Position numbers and translations under genes: made by a program. A stretch of 38,000 bases of DNA from Xanthoparmelia taractica (Eukaryota > Ascomycota > Lecanoromycetes > Lecanorales > Parmeliaceae): NCBI GenBank assembly GCA_033085395.1, contig JANQBS010000338.1, positions 1 through 38,000 on the forward strand. Reading direction: 5' to 3'. Shown here one piece after another: positions 1 to 11,119 of the stretch. Within the stretch, counting starts at the first letter, position 1; every line of letters begins with the position of its first letter. A model generated the notes under the pieces. The model saw only the letters and a list, made by a program, of their open reading frames with translations, was not told the origin of the DNA and did not search any database.

Positions 1-75
1 ATCCTATATCTTTCGATATAATATTCGAAAAACTAGTCCCATATCATCAAATATACCACACCTTTCCGACCCGTA
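1..75 (+). repeat. End of a small inverted-repeat transposon, cut by the window edge
   Basis: Positions 1-75 closely match the right-hand end of the complete element at 2522-2797: the same Cys-rich-looking core ACCACACCTTTCCGACCCGTA closes both copies. The following eight bases, ATAGAAAG at 76-83, would be one side of a target duplication; the other side lies outside the window. The two copies differ by a few changes (for example ACTAGT here and ACTGGT there), some of them transitions. Confidence 0.7.
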
Positions 76-1963
76 ATAGAAAGTTTCTTTCTAAGCTTTA
101 ATCGAAACTCTTTAAGAAGCTCGAAGTAAACTTACTTTATTCGACTATTTATTATTCTTAAACGAATAAAAGTAGTAAGAGAATTAATTAAATAATAGAG
201 ATAGTATTAAGATTCTATCTATATATTATATAGAATCTCGCTCTTTAATCGTTAGTTCTCTCACAAATATAAGCTTTACTTAATAACTCGATCTTAACTA
301 CGATTAATAAAACTCTTAATAAGCTAACTTACGAATTTTAATCTAATAGATCACTTAATCTACTTAGAGAACTTATTATATCTCTATTATAATCTATTAT
401 TATTTGTATTTAAATAGTTAATATCTTATTTACTTAGATAAATTAAAAATATTATTATAATAGAAAGTATTAATTAATATTTCTTAAGTAGAGTAATTAA
501 GCTTATTTACGACTATATAAAGACTATTTTATCTCTACTATTATAGCTATTATTATTATTATTAAGCTATCTTAGTAGTATATCGATCTCTTCGAAATAC
601 TATAGAAAGTTAATAAATAAATCTATAAATTAGCTATCTCGAGACATTAAAATATATATTCGATCTTTAGTATTACTCAACTAAAGTCTATTTCTACTTC
701 TAGCTCTAACTCGTATAATTATTCTATCTCTAATTAGCTAGATAATATATATATAAAAGAGAATATTAATAAGTACAAGTTCTAAGAAGTAGAGCGAATT
801 CTTAACAAGCGAGTTATTCAAAAAGATAGAGACTTTATTACGTAGTATCTTATTAGATAATTAAAATACGGGTCTAAATATAATTAATAATATAACGTTA
901 AAGATCTTACGAACTCTAACGACTTAGTACGTCAATATAAGCATATAATCGCTACTACTAATATCGTTTAACTATAAAAAATATGCTTATCTAATTCAAT
1001 AAAGAGATTTGTAAGCCGAATATTCAAAATATTATACTACACCTACTATCTCATCGCTATATTCAAATAATTTAATAAGTTTTATCGATCGAGAATACAA
1101 TTTCTCTTAACTTAATAGCATTTATATAGTTGTTAAAAGAAGATATTAATTAATTTATAATGTTTATATTATTATTGTGATATTCTAACTACTTCTACAC
1201 TATATACTTTTAGCCGCCAATTTGATCTTACTATTACTAGTGTTCTAGTAATTTACCGTCACTGCTATATAACTTATTATTTTAAATACATATCTAGGTA
1301 AGCGAGGTCGCTTATTTTTCTTATTGTTATGGGATATTGTCACGGTTTTTCTATATGCCAAAGGCTCGGGGAAAGAACGGGGATGCTAGGCCAAATTTGT
1401 ATTAGTTTCCTAGTAGATCCCCGCCATCGCGGCCCTTAGAATTCGACAGACTTTTCAATAATTAATCCCAAGACCTATTTTCATAATAATTTATATAAGA
1501 TATTAAAATAAATATTAGTATCTTTCTCTTTTTCGATATAATCGTTTTTAGTCTTTATATTAATTTATTCTTTTTACTTTAATTATCTATCTTTTATAAA
1601 AAAGAAAAAGACTATAGAGAAAGAAAATTCTTCGCGCTAATCGTATTTGAGTTTTGAAATTCGTTAACTTTAAATCTCGTGTAAATTATTCTACGTTCAA
1701 AAAAGACTCTCTAATAAATATTTCGATTTTTATATTAATTACTCGGCTTTTATAGAGAATAGAGAATCTACGAGAATACGCTTAAGAGAGAGTATTAAAA
1801 TTCGAGTTACGTGACTAGATCACGTAACACGCTAAGACCTGTCTTATAATCTCGCTTTTCTAGCTAGTACTCCTTAGTTAATACAACTACTATCTATTCT
1901 ACCTTATATTTTAACATAGTTATAATCTCGTATAGATCGCGTTCTTTAAGAAATTACTTATAG
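76..1963. repeat. AT-rich, RIP-mutated repeat relic
   Basis: This is extremely AT-rich DNA with no usable reading frame. In 121-240 and again in 421-600 I count no CpA and no TpG, while CpG is still present, which is the expected footprint of repeat-induced point mutation (CpA to TpA on both strands). It is probably one or more old transposons mutated beyond recognition. Less affected patches with CpA/TpG occur near 1010-1060 and 1190-1460. A perfect 9-base inverted repeat, GTTACGTGA..TCACGTAAC, sits at 1806-1828. Confidence 0.75.
1310..1460. repeat. GC-richer island inside the AT-rich block, possible LTR relic
   Basis: About 150 bases of near-normal composition interrupt the AT-rich DNA. 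A stretch starting TGTCACGG at 1336 resembles the first bases of many fungal Gypsy LTRs. I see no matching end with a target duplication, so the LTR reading is only a guess. It contains no convincing reading frame. Confidence 0.35.
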
Positions 1964-2169
1964 TGTCAAGATCTGGGAGATCCAAGATGTCAAGTCCGGA
2001 CTAGTGTCGTTCCCGTTTCCTACCAAGCAATCACTGTATCTTAACGAAGCCATTTCAAGATAGAACAATACACACACATTACACCCATCAAGACTTGACT
2101 TAGTGCTTTCTTTGCTCGTTCCACTAGTTGGGATTTGAAATTTCCCGAATCCGTCGTGTATCCTTAACA
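1964..2169. mobile_element. Solo LTR (206 bp) with 5-bp target duplication
   Basis: The segment starts TGTCAAG and ends CTTAACA, giving the TG..CA termini and short imperfect inverted ends typical of LTRs. It is flanked on both sides by the same five bases, TATAG (1959-1963 and 2170-2174), as expected for integrase-made duplication. Its composition is near normal, with many CpA and TpG, unlike the surrounding RIP-type DNA. It therefore looks like a retrotransposon LTR left by recombination, inserted after the neighbourhood was mutated. A short minus-strand open frame over it is not a gene. Copia or Gypsy origin cannot be decided from this copy. Confidence 0.8.
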
Positions 2170-2174
2170 TATAG

Positions 2175-2513
2175 CTTTAAATCTAGATATAATAATTTAA
2201 TATCTTAAATACTCTTAATTAAATATAAAATTTATTAAATAATAACTTATTAAATTCTTATTTAAATTAATTATTATTATAATAAATACGTTAAATAAAC
2301 GTATTATAATCTTTCTTTCGCTTTTATTATAATTTTAATTAAGTTTCTTCTTTATCTTTTCTCTAGATAAAATTTTATTAGTTTATTTCGCTAATTAATT
2401 AGCGAATCTAGCTAGTTACTCTATTATTTCTTAAAACTTCGCTCTCTACTTATCTTTATCTAATATCTCGACGTTTAAATATTTTTTTAACGCTTATTAA
2501 TAATAATAACGAT
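2175..2513. repeat. AT-rich repeat relic between LTR and MITE
   Basis: This stretch is strongly AT-rich with few CpA/TpG, continuing the mutated block on the left. No reading frame, terminal repeat or RNA gene is visible. Confidence 0.6.
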
Positions 2514-2521
2514 AATAGAAC

Positions 2522-2797
2522 TACGGGTCGAAAAGGTGTGATATCTGTTGAATATAGTCGTTTTTAACTTTTTTTTAACTTTTTTTAAAAAATTATATCT
2601 TTTTAATTTATTTATAGAATTTTATAATTATATAAGCGTTCGCTTAAGCTTTTTACGTATTTTTAGAATATAAAAAAATATTACGTAATATATTTATTAA
2701 AAACCTAATGGAAGTATAGGATATCTTATATCTTTCGATATAATATTCGAAAAACTGGTCCCATACTATCAAATATACCACACCTTTCCGACCCGTA
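2522..2797. mobile_element. 276-bp non-autonomous DNA transposon (MITE) with 8-bp target duplication
   Basis: The left end reads TACGGGTCGAAAAGGTGTGA and the right end, on the other strand, reads TACGGGTCGGAAAGGTGTGG, giving inverted repeats of more than 20 bases with G-to-A differences on the left. Both sides are flanked by the same eight bases, AATAGAAC (2514-2521 and 2798-2805). An 8-base duplication fits the hAT superfamily, but the terminal sequence alone does not prove it. The interior is AT-rich and has no coding capacity, so movement would need a transposase supplied elsewhere. A second copy ends at position 75. Confidence 0.8.
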
Positions 2798-2805
2798 AAT
2801 AGAAC

Positions 2806-3110
2806 TATTAGATAGACTATAATAAATATATATAAAAAAGAAATAATTTATTTAATAATTAATCGAGCTTATAATTTATTAATTATAGAGATTTAATTAC
2901 TCGATAGACTATATCGAATAAATTAAAACTAGAATTATTAAAGAAGTCTATATTAAAAGAAGATTAAATAGCTAGAATATAGTATAAATATAGATAGATA
3001 TTCTTTAGTCTTTTATATTTAAATATTATTAAAATTACTTTTATTAGATTATCTGTCTCTAGATCTAGATTTTATATATTTTTAATTAGTTAGAAGACCT
3101 TATCTTAGCT
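2806..3110. repeat. AT-rich, RIP-mutated repeat relic next to the gene block
   Basis: From 2806 to about 3050 there is no CpA or TpG while CpG persists, the same RIP-type footprint as in 421-600. Composition returns to normal at about 3120, only some 250 bases before the first gene's start codon. Confidence 0.65.
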
Positions 3111-3344
3111 ATACTATAGCCATTTAGCGCCGTAGATCATTAGTGGCTTTGATCGAGCTATCAATACGGCGGTCTGCCGTACGAGTCCTGTATTACGAGG
3201 CGCAGATACTACGGTCGACCAAAGCCCCAAAATCTCCACCTCCCCTCGTCCGCAGCACACTACTCGCACTCGTTAGTCCTTGAGTTTGAACATGAACAGT
3301 CTTTTTTGTACAACCCGCAGCACCTCTTACCTCATCCGTCCCTC

Positions 3345-3377
3345 ATGATTCCATTGCATGAGCTAGAAATGAGATGA
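3345..3377 (+). promoter_or_regulatory. Short upstream open reading frame overlapping the ssh4-like start
   Basis: An ATG at 3345 opens a 10-codon frame whose TGA (3375-3377) overlaps the main ATG (3374-3376) by two bases. A second three-codon frame, ATG AGC TAG, lies at 3358-3366. If transcription starts upstream of 3345, both would be met by scanning ribosomes before the main start. The transcription start is unknown. Confidence 0.35.
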
Positions 3378-4989
3378 TGGAGGGAGACATCGCACCCTTC
3401 CCTACCACTGTTTCGACCTCATACTTCCGTTCTACCCCATCACCGACCGACCGTAGATCTCTATGGCAGGATTCGCCTTATGACACCACCAACATCGTTA
3501 TAAATATCAGTAGTAATGATGGCTCGACAGGCAAAGGCATTCTTATTGGAATGCTCTCCGCTTTCGGCTCTGCCGCCTTGGTCGTTCTCGTCTTCGCCAC
3601 CTTCTACTTCTTCAGATACACCAATAGAGGGCGGATATTTCTAAATCGCATAGGGAGACCAGGTGAGTATGATGATGAGCAGGCGTGGGCGAGGGAGGAG
3701 GCCGATGCCTTGGAGGACATGGATGATCTACAACGAGCCGAGTACCTCAGGGCAAAAGGTATGCTGAGGCCTGTCCTACCACATGAGTCTTCATTATCTC
3801 TTACTCATGCCCTTATCATAGCATTCATCGAAGCCAATCCGCCCGAGACTTTACCCACAGACATTTCACTTTCACAATTTCTAGCAATACAGGAAAAAGG
3901 CGTGTCCGCGTGGGAGTTTGAGCCCGAGCTCGAGATCGCCAATTGCTTTGTCGAAGCGCGCACAGAGATCGAGTTCTTTGATTCGGAATGCAGTGTCCAA
4001 AGCAACCTGCCCATTCCGAAACAGAACGAGGTCTACTACTGGGAAGCCAAAATATACGACAAGCCCGATCCCTCTCTGATCAGTATTGGTGTATCGACAA
4101 AGCCCTATCCCCTCTTCAGACTACCAGGTATGTCTGTTTAATTACGTTGGTCGAGAAAAATGCACTGAATTATTCAGGCTGGCACAAGTCCTCAATCGCC
4201 TACACTTCGAACGGCCAACGGCGCTATAACCAACCCTTCACGCCAACGAGTTATGGTCCAGACTACGTACAAGGCGATGTAATAGGTGTTGGCTATCGTC
4301 CTCGAACCGGAAGCGTCTTTTTCACACGGAATGGCAAGAAGCTTGACGATGTGGCACATGGCTTGAAGACACAAAACTTTTTTCCAACGGTTGGCGCGAA
4401 TGGTCCCTGCACGGTGCATGTTAATTTTGGCCAAAGCGGATTTGTCTTTATCGAAGCAAACGTGAAGAAGTGGGGCTTGGCTCCAATGACAGGCAGCCTT
4501 GCGCCGCCGCCACCGTATGGCAGTGAGCAAGGCAGTATACTGCTGGAAGCTGGAAGAGACGGTACGAGACAAACCCAGTCAAGCTACGGGCATGGAAGAC
4601 CGCGCAACGGAAACATAAGGATGGCTTCGCCAATGAGTCCTGGCCCGCAACGATCACCAACGGAGATTTCACTTGCGCAACTGGCCCATGTACCCTCGAT
4701 TGAGGATGTGGGTGAGGGCACTAGTAGAAGCGCTCAGCGATCAGACGGAGCACTGGACCAACAAGTTACCGTCCCCAATCCAGAAGATCTCTCCACGCCG
4801 CCACCCGAGTACACGAGCCCGGACGGCTCTCTTGAGAATAGTCGAGGAAGTAGCGATGGCAGCGACCATGATGATCGTGAGGGGAGGCCTCTCCTACCGC
4901 CTGAACCACCGAGGCCACCTATACCCAGCTACGATGCGGCCGTGGCAGATCGGTCGAGACATGAATATGATACCCAGCATCGTGCATAA
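3374..4989 (+). CDS. ssh4: SPRY-domain Rsp5 ubiquitin-ligase adaptor, Ssh4/Ear1-like
   Basis: Proposed exons are 3374-3758, 3822-4127 and 4178-4989, giving 500 residues. A short N-terminus is followed by one membrane segment (about residues 55-80, GMLSAFGSAALVVLVFATFY) and, starting about 30 residues before YYWEAKIYDK, a SPRY domain that runs to about residue 350. The Pro-rich tail has PPxY motifs (PPPY and PPEY), which bind WW domains. This is the layout of yeast Ssh4 and Ear1, endosome/vacuole proteins that bring the Nedd4-type ligase Rsp5 to membrane cargo for sorting into multivesicular bodies. The first intron (63 bases) has no stop and keeps frame; it is called because removing it restores the family-like run RAKAFIEANPPETLP. 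The second intron (50 bases) splits the codon after LP. A second in-frame ATG at 3377 has the better start context. The gene is about 250 bases from the mutated repeats. Confidence 0.9.
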
Positions 4990-5468
4990 TGATGATTTTA
5001 CGCGATATCCTCCGTTCACTTTGTGAGTCTACGACATACGCTTTCATTGAAGCAGCATTGGGAGGAAATCTTGGCATGTAAGCGTTAGGCGGGTGTTGTG
5101 AATCGCAGTTGTGAACAAGGGTTTGGAGTGCAGAGCAAAGAATAGGATACCCTTGAAATGGCATGGAAAAGCTTATTCATTGGCCAAGCGCATATAGTGT
5201 AAATGTACGATGGTTATCATGGACGTTTTGCCATCGACCGTTCATTTAATTGTGGATCCGCCTGGCGTAAACGATGGGCACTCAGATTAGGTACTGCTTA
5301 GCTGGTGATTGCAGATTCAGTGATGTAGCATACCTTCAAAACCTTATATGAGAGAGCGTCCAATTTTGAGAGGCATGCCTTTCTCCAAGGTTATGTAGCC
5401 CCAGTGCTCCAAAATAAGCTCGATATTTCAAGTTAAGTTGGAAGGCTTGGGATGGATCTTGGAGAATA
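4990..5468. other. Intergenic, convergent 3' ends
   Basis: This stretch lies between the stop codons of two converging genes. It should hold both 3' untranslated regions. I see no further gene, repeat or RNA. Confidence 0.6.
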
Positions 5469-7336
5469 TCAAAGCCAAATTGAAGTACCCGCCGCGGATA
5501 TAGAAAAGCTGCATCCCAGCTGTTCTACTTTCTCTGCTTGCTCTAGTTGTGCCAAAATCGTCTCACCAGGCTCTGGACCATCCTTCAAGGTTTCCTTTAC
5601 ATGTATGATGATCACCTGGAGGCCCTCAAGAGGCCTATAACCCCAAGGTCTGCTCAGCTTGCCAGAGCCTTGTGCGGTCTCATATACAGATTCCGGAACG
5701 TGGACTTTGGGCTCCTTGGCTGAATGGGCGGCCTCGTGAGATATCGAATCTTCAGACACAAGTGATGCAGGGGTAGCAGGACTGACGGTCTGTCTTCTTG
5801 TCCTTCGCCCGCTTTGACTTGAGGTCCGACCCGTCCGACTATTTGTCTCGAGGCTTTCGCGCACATTCATTCCCTTGCTAAAGCGCTTTCGTTTACGGTG
5901 TGACGGCTCCTGCTCCCTGGGCCTCAAGGACCTGACCTTTTCCGCAAGGTCTTTGAGCTCAGCGATAACGTGGCGAGGGGCAAGGTGACCGAACAAAGTC
6001 TCGTCGGATTGAGAATCATCATAGGAGCATTCGATCAATACTCCGGTGAGAACGCCTGTGGTAAATTTCGAAGCAGCATCACTCCACACTTGACCGTTCC
6101 TTGGAGATAGCGAGAGCGAGTCAGGCTCCACGTCACCAAAGATCAGAACTTCGAGGCCAGTATGATCGTCACGTAGAAAAAAAGCGGAACTGTCGATCGG
6201 GCGCATCATATCCGACGGATGACCGTAGCTCTGGCTGTGTTGCAAATTAGTTGGCGTCGCGACGTGCTGCGAAGCTCTTCGGGACATGGCTTCGTTGAAA
6301 GCTTCGTGCTTACTACCGCTGCCACTAACGTGACTGCGGCGCTTGCGCATGCATTGGCCGTGACTCACACTCCAGCACTTGGCCGCCAATCCGTCGCAAA
6401 CCTCTATGTAGCCTCTGTTCTCTCCATCACCGAACTGTATGTTACCTCCTTCAACTAAGCGCATATAGCTCACAAAGCCAACTCCGCCATCTTCGTCTGA
6501 CATATTAGGCCAAATAACATCATTAAATATATGGGTTTTGATGGCATCAATTGTCGAGGGTAGAGCTGCTATGCGCTTGGGGCGAGATGTATGCTGAAAC
6601 GATGCCGTGTTGATTGCAAAGCCTGATATGTGGTCAAGATGAGGATGTGTAATGAGATAGGTAGAGATCAGGTTCCGCATGAAGTAGGCTGCGTTACCCT
6701 TGATTGACTTGAAGGGGACTTCCAAGTTGGCGAACGGACCAGTAGTAAGCAATCTGGGCGAGGAGTTGATGGCATCCGCATGCTGCAATGGCGTGTCTTT
6801 TCCATGTCCATTGTGCTCCGCAAGGGAGTTTGAAAGTCGCGTGATATTCGCACCGGCCTGAAGAGAGCTGGCTCTTTTGATTGTGCGGTTGCTGGCGATG
6901 GAGACGGCTGGCTCGAAGGAGCAGGCGACTGGGATGGATTCTGGTAGGCTTTCCTGGAAGATCCTTATAATTGCGGCAAGATGAGTGCCAGCATCAACCG
7001 CGAGAACGGAACCTTTAGCCCAATTTGTGGCGGTTGACCTGACCAAGATTCCAGTTACATTGTCTTCGTTGGGGCCACCTCCGGCGCCCTGTACATCATT
7101 TGTCAGCAACTTAGAGAACAAAATGCAAGAAGCAAGAATGAACGATATCTAGCCAATTAAGCAGCCGCCCAAGCTAAAGGGAGATTGCAGAAATGGTGCC
7201 GATACATCTGTCAGGAGGGACACTGGATGTCCGAACACCGGTACTTTCTTACCAAAATTATGATTTGAAATGCTGGCGGCTTAGATTCTTGTTCACCAGC
7301 CCCAGCATTTGCCGAGTATACACCATCTGCTCGCAT
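5469..7336 (-). CDS. pde1: Class II (low-affinity, PDE1-type) 3',5'-cyclic-nucleotide phosphodiesterase
   Basis: Two exons, 7253-7336 and 5469-7088, give 567 residues. The enzyme hydrolyses cAMP (and usually cGMP) to the 5' nucleotide and damps cAMP-protein kinase A signalling. The signature is the metal-binding HxHxDH motif in ITHPHLDHISGF (about residues 174-185), shared with the metallo-beta-lactamase fold. Other family stretches are NVTGILVRST near the start and VIIIHVKETLKDGP near the end. The first exon was found by frame: without it the protein would begin inside the intron, whereas joining FQIIIL to GAGGGPNEDN restores the family N-terminus. The intron is 162 bases, the longest in the window. 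The region between about residues 70 and 140 and a Ser/Arg-rich stretch near residue 290 are less conserved and may be loops. Confidence 0.9.
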
Positions 7337-7979
7337 CGACCGTTTGCTCACCCTCTTTGGAGTCTGGTATCTCTTTCGGAGTCGTGCGGTACTCTCAATG
7401 TTGCGCTGTCGTAACCCAACGCTCCCTCCGTAGCAACGACCACCAACCGCCAGGCCGAGCTTGAAAATGCAGAAGGCGAGATTGTCAGAGATAGTGATCG
7501 GTTTCCTGGCGGCCGTCGACTTGTCTAATTGCTATTATGCAAGTAACCGGCAAGGCGGTAAGGTGACGAGGGCAATACAGGGATTGACTCGGACAATTGC
7601 CTGGGTGCGCTCGCTCTCAGTGTCTTTCTATTTCGCACTACCCGGATGACACGTGTGCGAGCATAGTGGCCGGGTACTCGTACGAGGTCAATTCGCAATT
7701 TGCATGGGAACAGGGTTCGAGGACAATGTTATTGTGACAACCGAGCAGCGTCGTCGAGGTCTCAGGGTACCTAAGGTAGGTGGGCAGGTAAGTACCCGTA
7801 CCGGGCACCTTACTCCAAAGAGAAGCCGCCAAGAATTTGAAACTCCCATCGATGATAAGTCACATGGAGGGATGTACAGTATTTCACTCTCATATCTTAC
7901 AGTACATATTATTGTAATTCCACCTATTCTTTAGCTCTTTCAATCGTAAACCAACAATGGAACTATACAAAGCCCAAGG
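7337..7979. promoter_or_regulatory. Upstream region of pde1 and 3' side of the Sac phosphatase gene
   Basis: This stretch of 643 bases has no convincing gene. It contains the palindromic-looking motif TACCTAAGGTA at 7768-7778, inside a GGTACC/GGTA-rich patch (about 7764-7812). The small open frames here have no recognisable product. Confidence 0.5.
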
Positions 7980-10900
7980 CTAAGCCCAAACCATCTTCTT
8001 CAGGGAATGGCCCCACTGTTCCAACAACCCGGTATTCTTCCTTGCTTCCTGTAAAGATATGATGTCCTTGGACTCGACGAAGTCCGACACAGCATTCTTG
8101 CTACCAAGTGCCGCTCTCTGTACCTCGTCACATATAGTATTCACGACTGCTCTCTCGCTCATCTTACTTTTCTCTTCGCCCTCGACACTAGCCAAACTTG
8201 AGCGCGCAGGGAGGGCCTTGAATGCTAAGATCTTCAGGCTGGACACCTCTTCGCAACTCCCGTAACTGAAGACACCCTCAATACCGGCGTCTTTGGCATC
8301 ATCCAAGTCCACAGCGCTGCTCAATGACCTGGTATTCACCCGCGCAAAATCCTCTTTTCCCGGTCTGTACTTAATAACCAGGCCCACATTCCTAGATTCG
8401 TCGACCTGTGCCGGTGTCAGTGTCGATGTTATGTATGTCCCTCGAATAATCCCTGTGACGCTTCGAAGATCGATCCTTTTGAAAGAGGATACCTTTTCGA
8501 TGTTGAAGTCAAACTTGACACGGTACAGAGCTCTATGTGTGACGAGTAGTACGATTTCTTCAAAGGGGAATGTCCTCGCTGTGTCATCCTCCTGTGGACT
8601 TAGTAAGGTCCAGCCCCCAATCAAGTCTTCACTTTGGTCCGCTATGACAACCTTGAAACTTTTTTCAATGGCATTTGCTCTTACTTTCTGCATCGAGATC
8701 CCAGGATCCTGGCTCATCATATCTGTTTCAAACTCTTCAAAGACTTGTGCATTCACGTTACCAAGTAAGTAATCGACCGCAGCCTGTAAAAAGTAATCTG
8801 ATATAACATTGTTAAAATACCTTGAAAGCGTTAGTCCAAGGTCGCTGATAGCGCCACGATAATTACGCTGTCGAGTACGAGTGTAATCTCCCTTGAGTGC
8901 AGCCGTGCTAGAATATTGCCTGGAAATCGCGTCACCGTTGTCGGCCCACAAGGCATTGAACCACCTTGTGGTTACGTCTGTGCGAAGGTCAACTACAACA
9001 CCTTCCTCCTGCAGTTGCTTTTCCAGAGCTTTTTGACCACAAGCGCTCTGAACGACGTTCGTCCTGTCAAGGCAATCCATGCAGTTTGTGCGAAAGATTC
9101 CAGATTGTCTTCGACATGTTAGGCCACCAACCTCGACGGTGTCACCAAACGCATCAAGTCTCTCGCTAAGGGAACTCATGAGAAGACTGACATTCTCAAA
9201 CTTCATACCGCGGCATATCTTATGAAAATCGAACCATTCGAAGCCAAGCTTTCGCCCAGCAACACCGTCTTCTGCATTGACTTGTCGAATATGTTCCTCG
9301 TATCTCCGACCAATCTCTGCTTCACCGCCATTTTTGTCCACCAGAAGCACAATCTGTGCGTCGCCATATTTACCAACGACATTGGAGAAATGCAGCCTAA
9401 GTGCTTCGTGATTTGTCTCCAACGAATGTTGCAATAGTGGTATAGGCTTGAAAGATAAGGGGGACTGGGAAAAAAACAATGGGATGGATCCACGCAATTG
9501 GGTGAAAGAATAGACTTTTTCGGAGGGCTTCCACGATGCCTTGGATAGTATTTGCTCCGTTTCCACACTGTTCGCTGTATCGCCGAAATCGTCGACACCC
9601 CTACGAAGGTACCTAAGGCCTAGTCTCTTTATAGACCGACGTGAGATGAGTGTTATCAAGAACTCTGAATCTGACTCGTCCTTTTCTTGCTCTTCAACCA
9701 CACTATCGGTGTCCTCTTCTGTGCGGACTGCAGCTTTTAGAGGCTTGTCAGGCTGCCTATTTACGGTGAATGCCCGTTGACCAACGGAACCTTGCATCAA
9801 AGGCAATATAAATGAACTAATGTACCTAAAATCAGCGCGTTTCCTAATGGTCTTGATTTCAGGTTTACAGCAACCCCAGGTGATAAATAGGAAATAATAA
9901 GGTTATTGGACCTGCTTATGTTTTGGGGCTCGACTCTAGTTCCAACCTGGATAAAGTATACGAAATGATGCTCACTGATGTCCACCGTCGATAAGCGGTA
10001 GTGCTAGATGTCGGTTCCAAAAGTGCTGGAATAGATTATAAGTCTAAGAATGTTTAATACAAGCGCGGAGGAATCAATGACTGACCAATGGATCAGCAGA
10101 CTTGTGTAATGGTATCACAGAGCCTTCCTCACTATCTGTTCCCAGTCTCCGAGTAATGTCTAACTCATAAGAGAAGAAAAAGCTTCGAGATCCTAATAGC
10201 ATTCGCGTTGTTCGCAGAAGCTTGGGGAGCAGTGTGGTGGTAACGTTTACGGATGGGTTACCCGACGTACCGCTCTCAAGCGCCTGGTTCGGTATTTCGA
10301 GGTCGGCTGTCTGGTCGGAGCGCTCCACACCACCAAGAGTCGCTGTGAGAGGGGATTTTGATTGCGGGTTAGCCAAGGCTGTCACTTGACCGCCCGATGA
10401 CCCCAGCTTCTGAACGGCATCAACGGACATCCCTTGTGCTCTTCGCTTCTCGGCGGTCCAGCCTTTCTTTGAGAACCACCTCTCTGCGAACCGACCATAT
10501 TGACCCTTTTTCTCAATCACATCTTCTGCAACGCGGCTGGTGCCCCGTGCCAAACTTAATGGTCGCGTCGCCGAAAGGTCCTCTTTAGTCGAAAACCCTG
10601 AGCTTCCAAGCGATACTGGGTCATCGCGTACATGTTGGCCAGCCTCGTCGTGAATTTCATCGTCATCCGAGGTATCGCTGTCTGGGGATGGGGCTTCCGG
10701 TTGGCTTGACTTCTTCAGGTTTTCCTTTGCCTGGTTGATAGCGTTTTGTGCTTCAGACCGTGAAGAAAGAGGTATTAAAGCGACATCTGTAATGACGTAG
10801 ATGGGATAACCTCGTATTTGTGCTACTTGTTCGCGCTGTAATATGGTGATTAGGTAAGAGACCGGAGCACCGGCGAGCAGTCCTACAGCGTGAGAAGATT

Positions 10901-11119
10901 AGTCAAGCTCCCTATTACGTGCATTGGAAGCTGACTACCAACAATGCCATGGACTTCGGCAGATGACAAGGAGTCTGCGCGTTTAGAGTATGCGAGAGAC
11001 GAGAGTTCAAGTGTTGTGTACCCGATCCGTAGGCTCCGCTGGTTACGTTGAGTTGATGGGTATATTATCAAGCCGTCCACCCCAGCAACGACCACCAACT
11101 TTTTCAGGGGACCATGCAT
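7980..11119 (-). CDS. Sac-domain phosphoinositide phosphatase, SAC2/INPP5F type
   Basis: Proposed exons are 10939-11119, 10086-10882, 9976-10025 and 7980-9816, giving 954 residues. The N-terminal half holds the Sac domain in pieces across all exons (FFFSYELDITR, FWNRHLALPLIDGG, LPLMQGSVGQRAF). The catalytic CX5R motif, in RTNCMDCLDRTNV, lies at about residues 588-594. Downstream, about residues 730-860 (from DLIGGWTLLSP) match the hSac2 domain found in INPP5F-type enzymes rather than in yeast Sac1; there are no terminal membrane segments. The likely reaction is removal of phosphate from phosphatidylinositol phosphates, with PI4P as the known substrate of human SAC2, on endosomal or trans-Golgi membranes. 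The acceptor of the last exon could instead be nine bases upstream (exon start 9825), adding three residues; 9816 fits the family spacing better. Residues about 85-160 are Ser/Asp-rich linker. Confidence 0.87.

Noticed and set aside
1958..2170. 70-residue minus-strand open frame in the AT-rich block
   Set aside because: It coincides almost exactly with the solo LTR, so it is open by composition and not a gene.
5469..7121. HxHxDH motif suggesting a metallo-beta-lactamase or RNase Z
   Set aside because: The flanking family runs (NVTGILVRST, VIIIHVKETLKDGP) and overall layout match class II cyclic-nucleotide phosphodiesterases, which share the fold.
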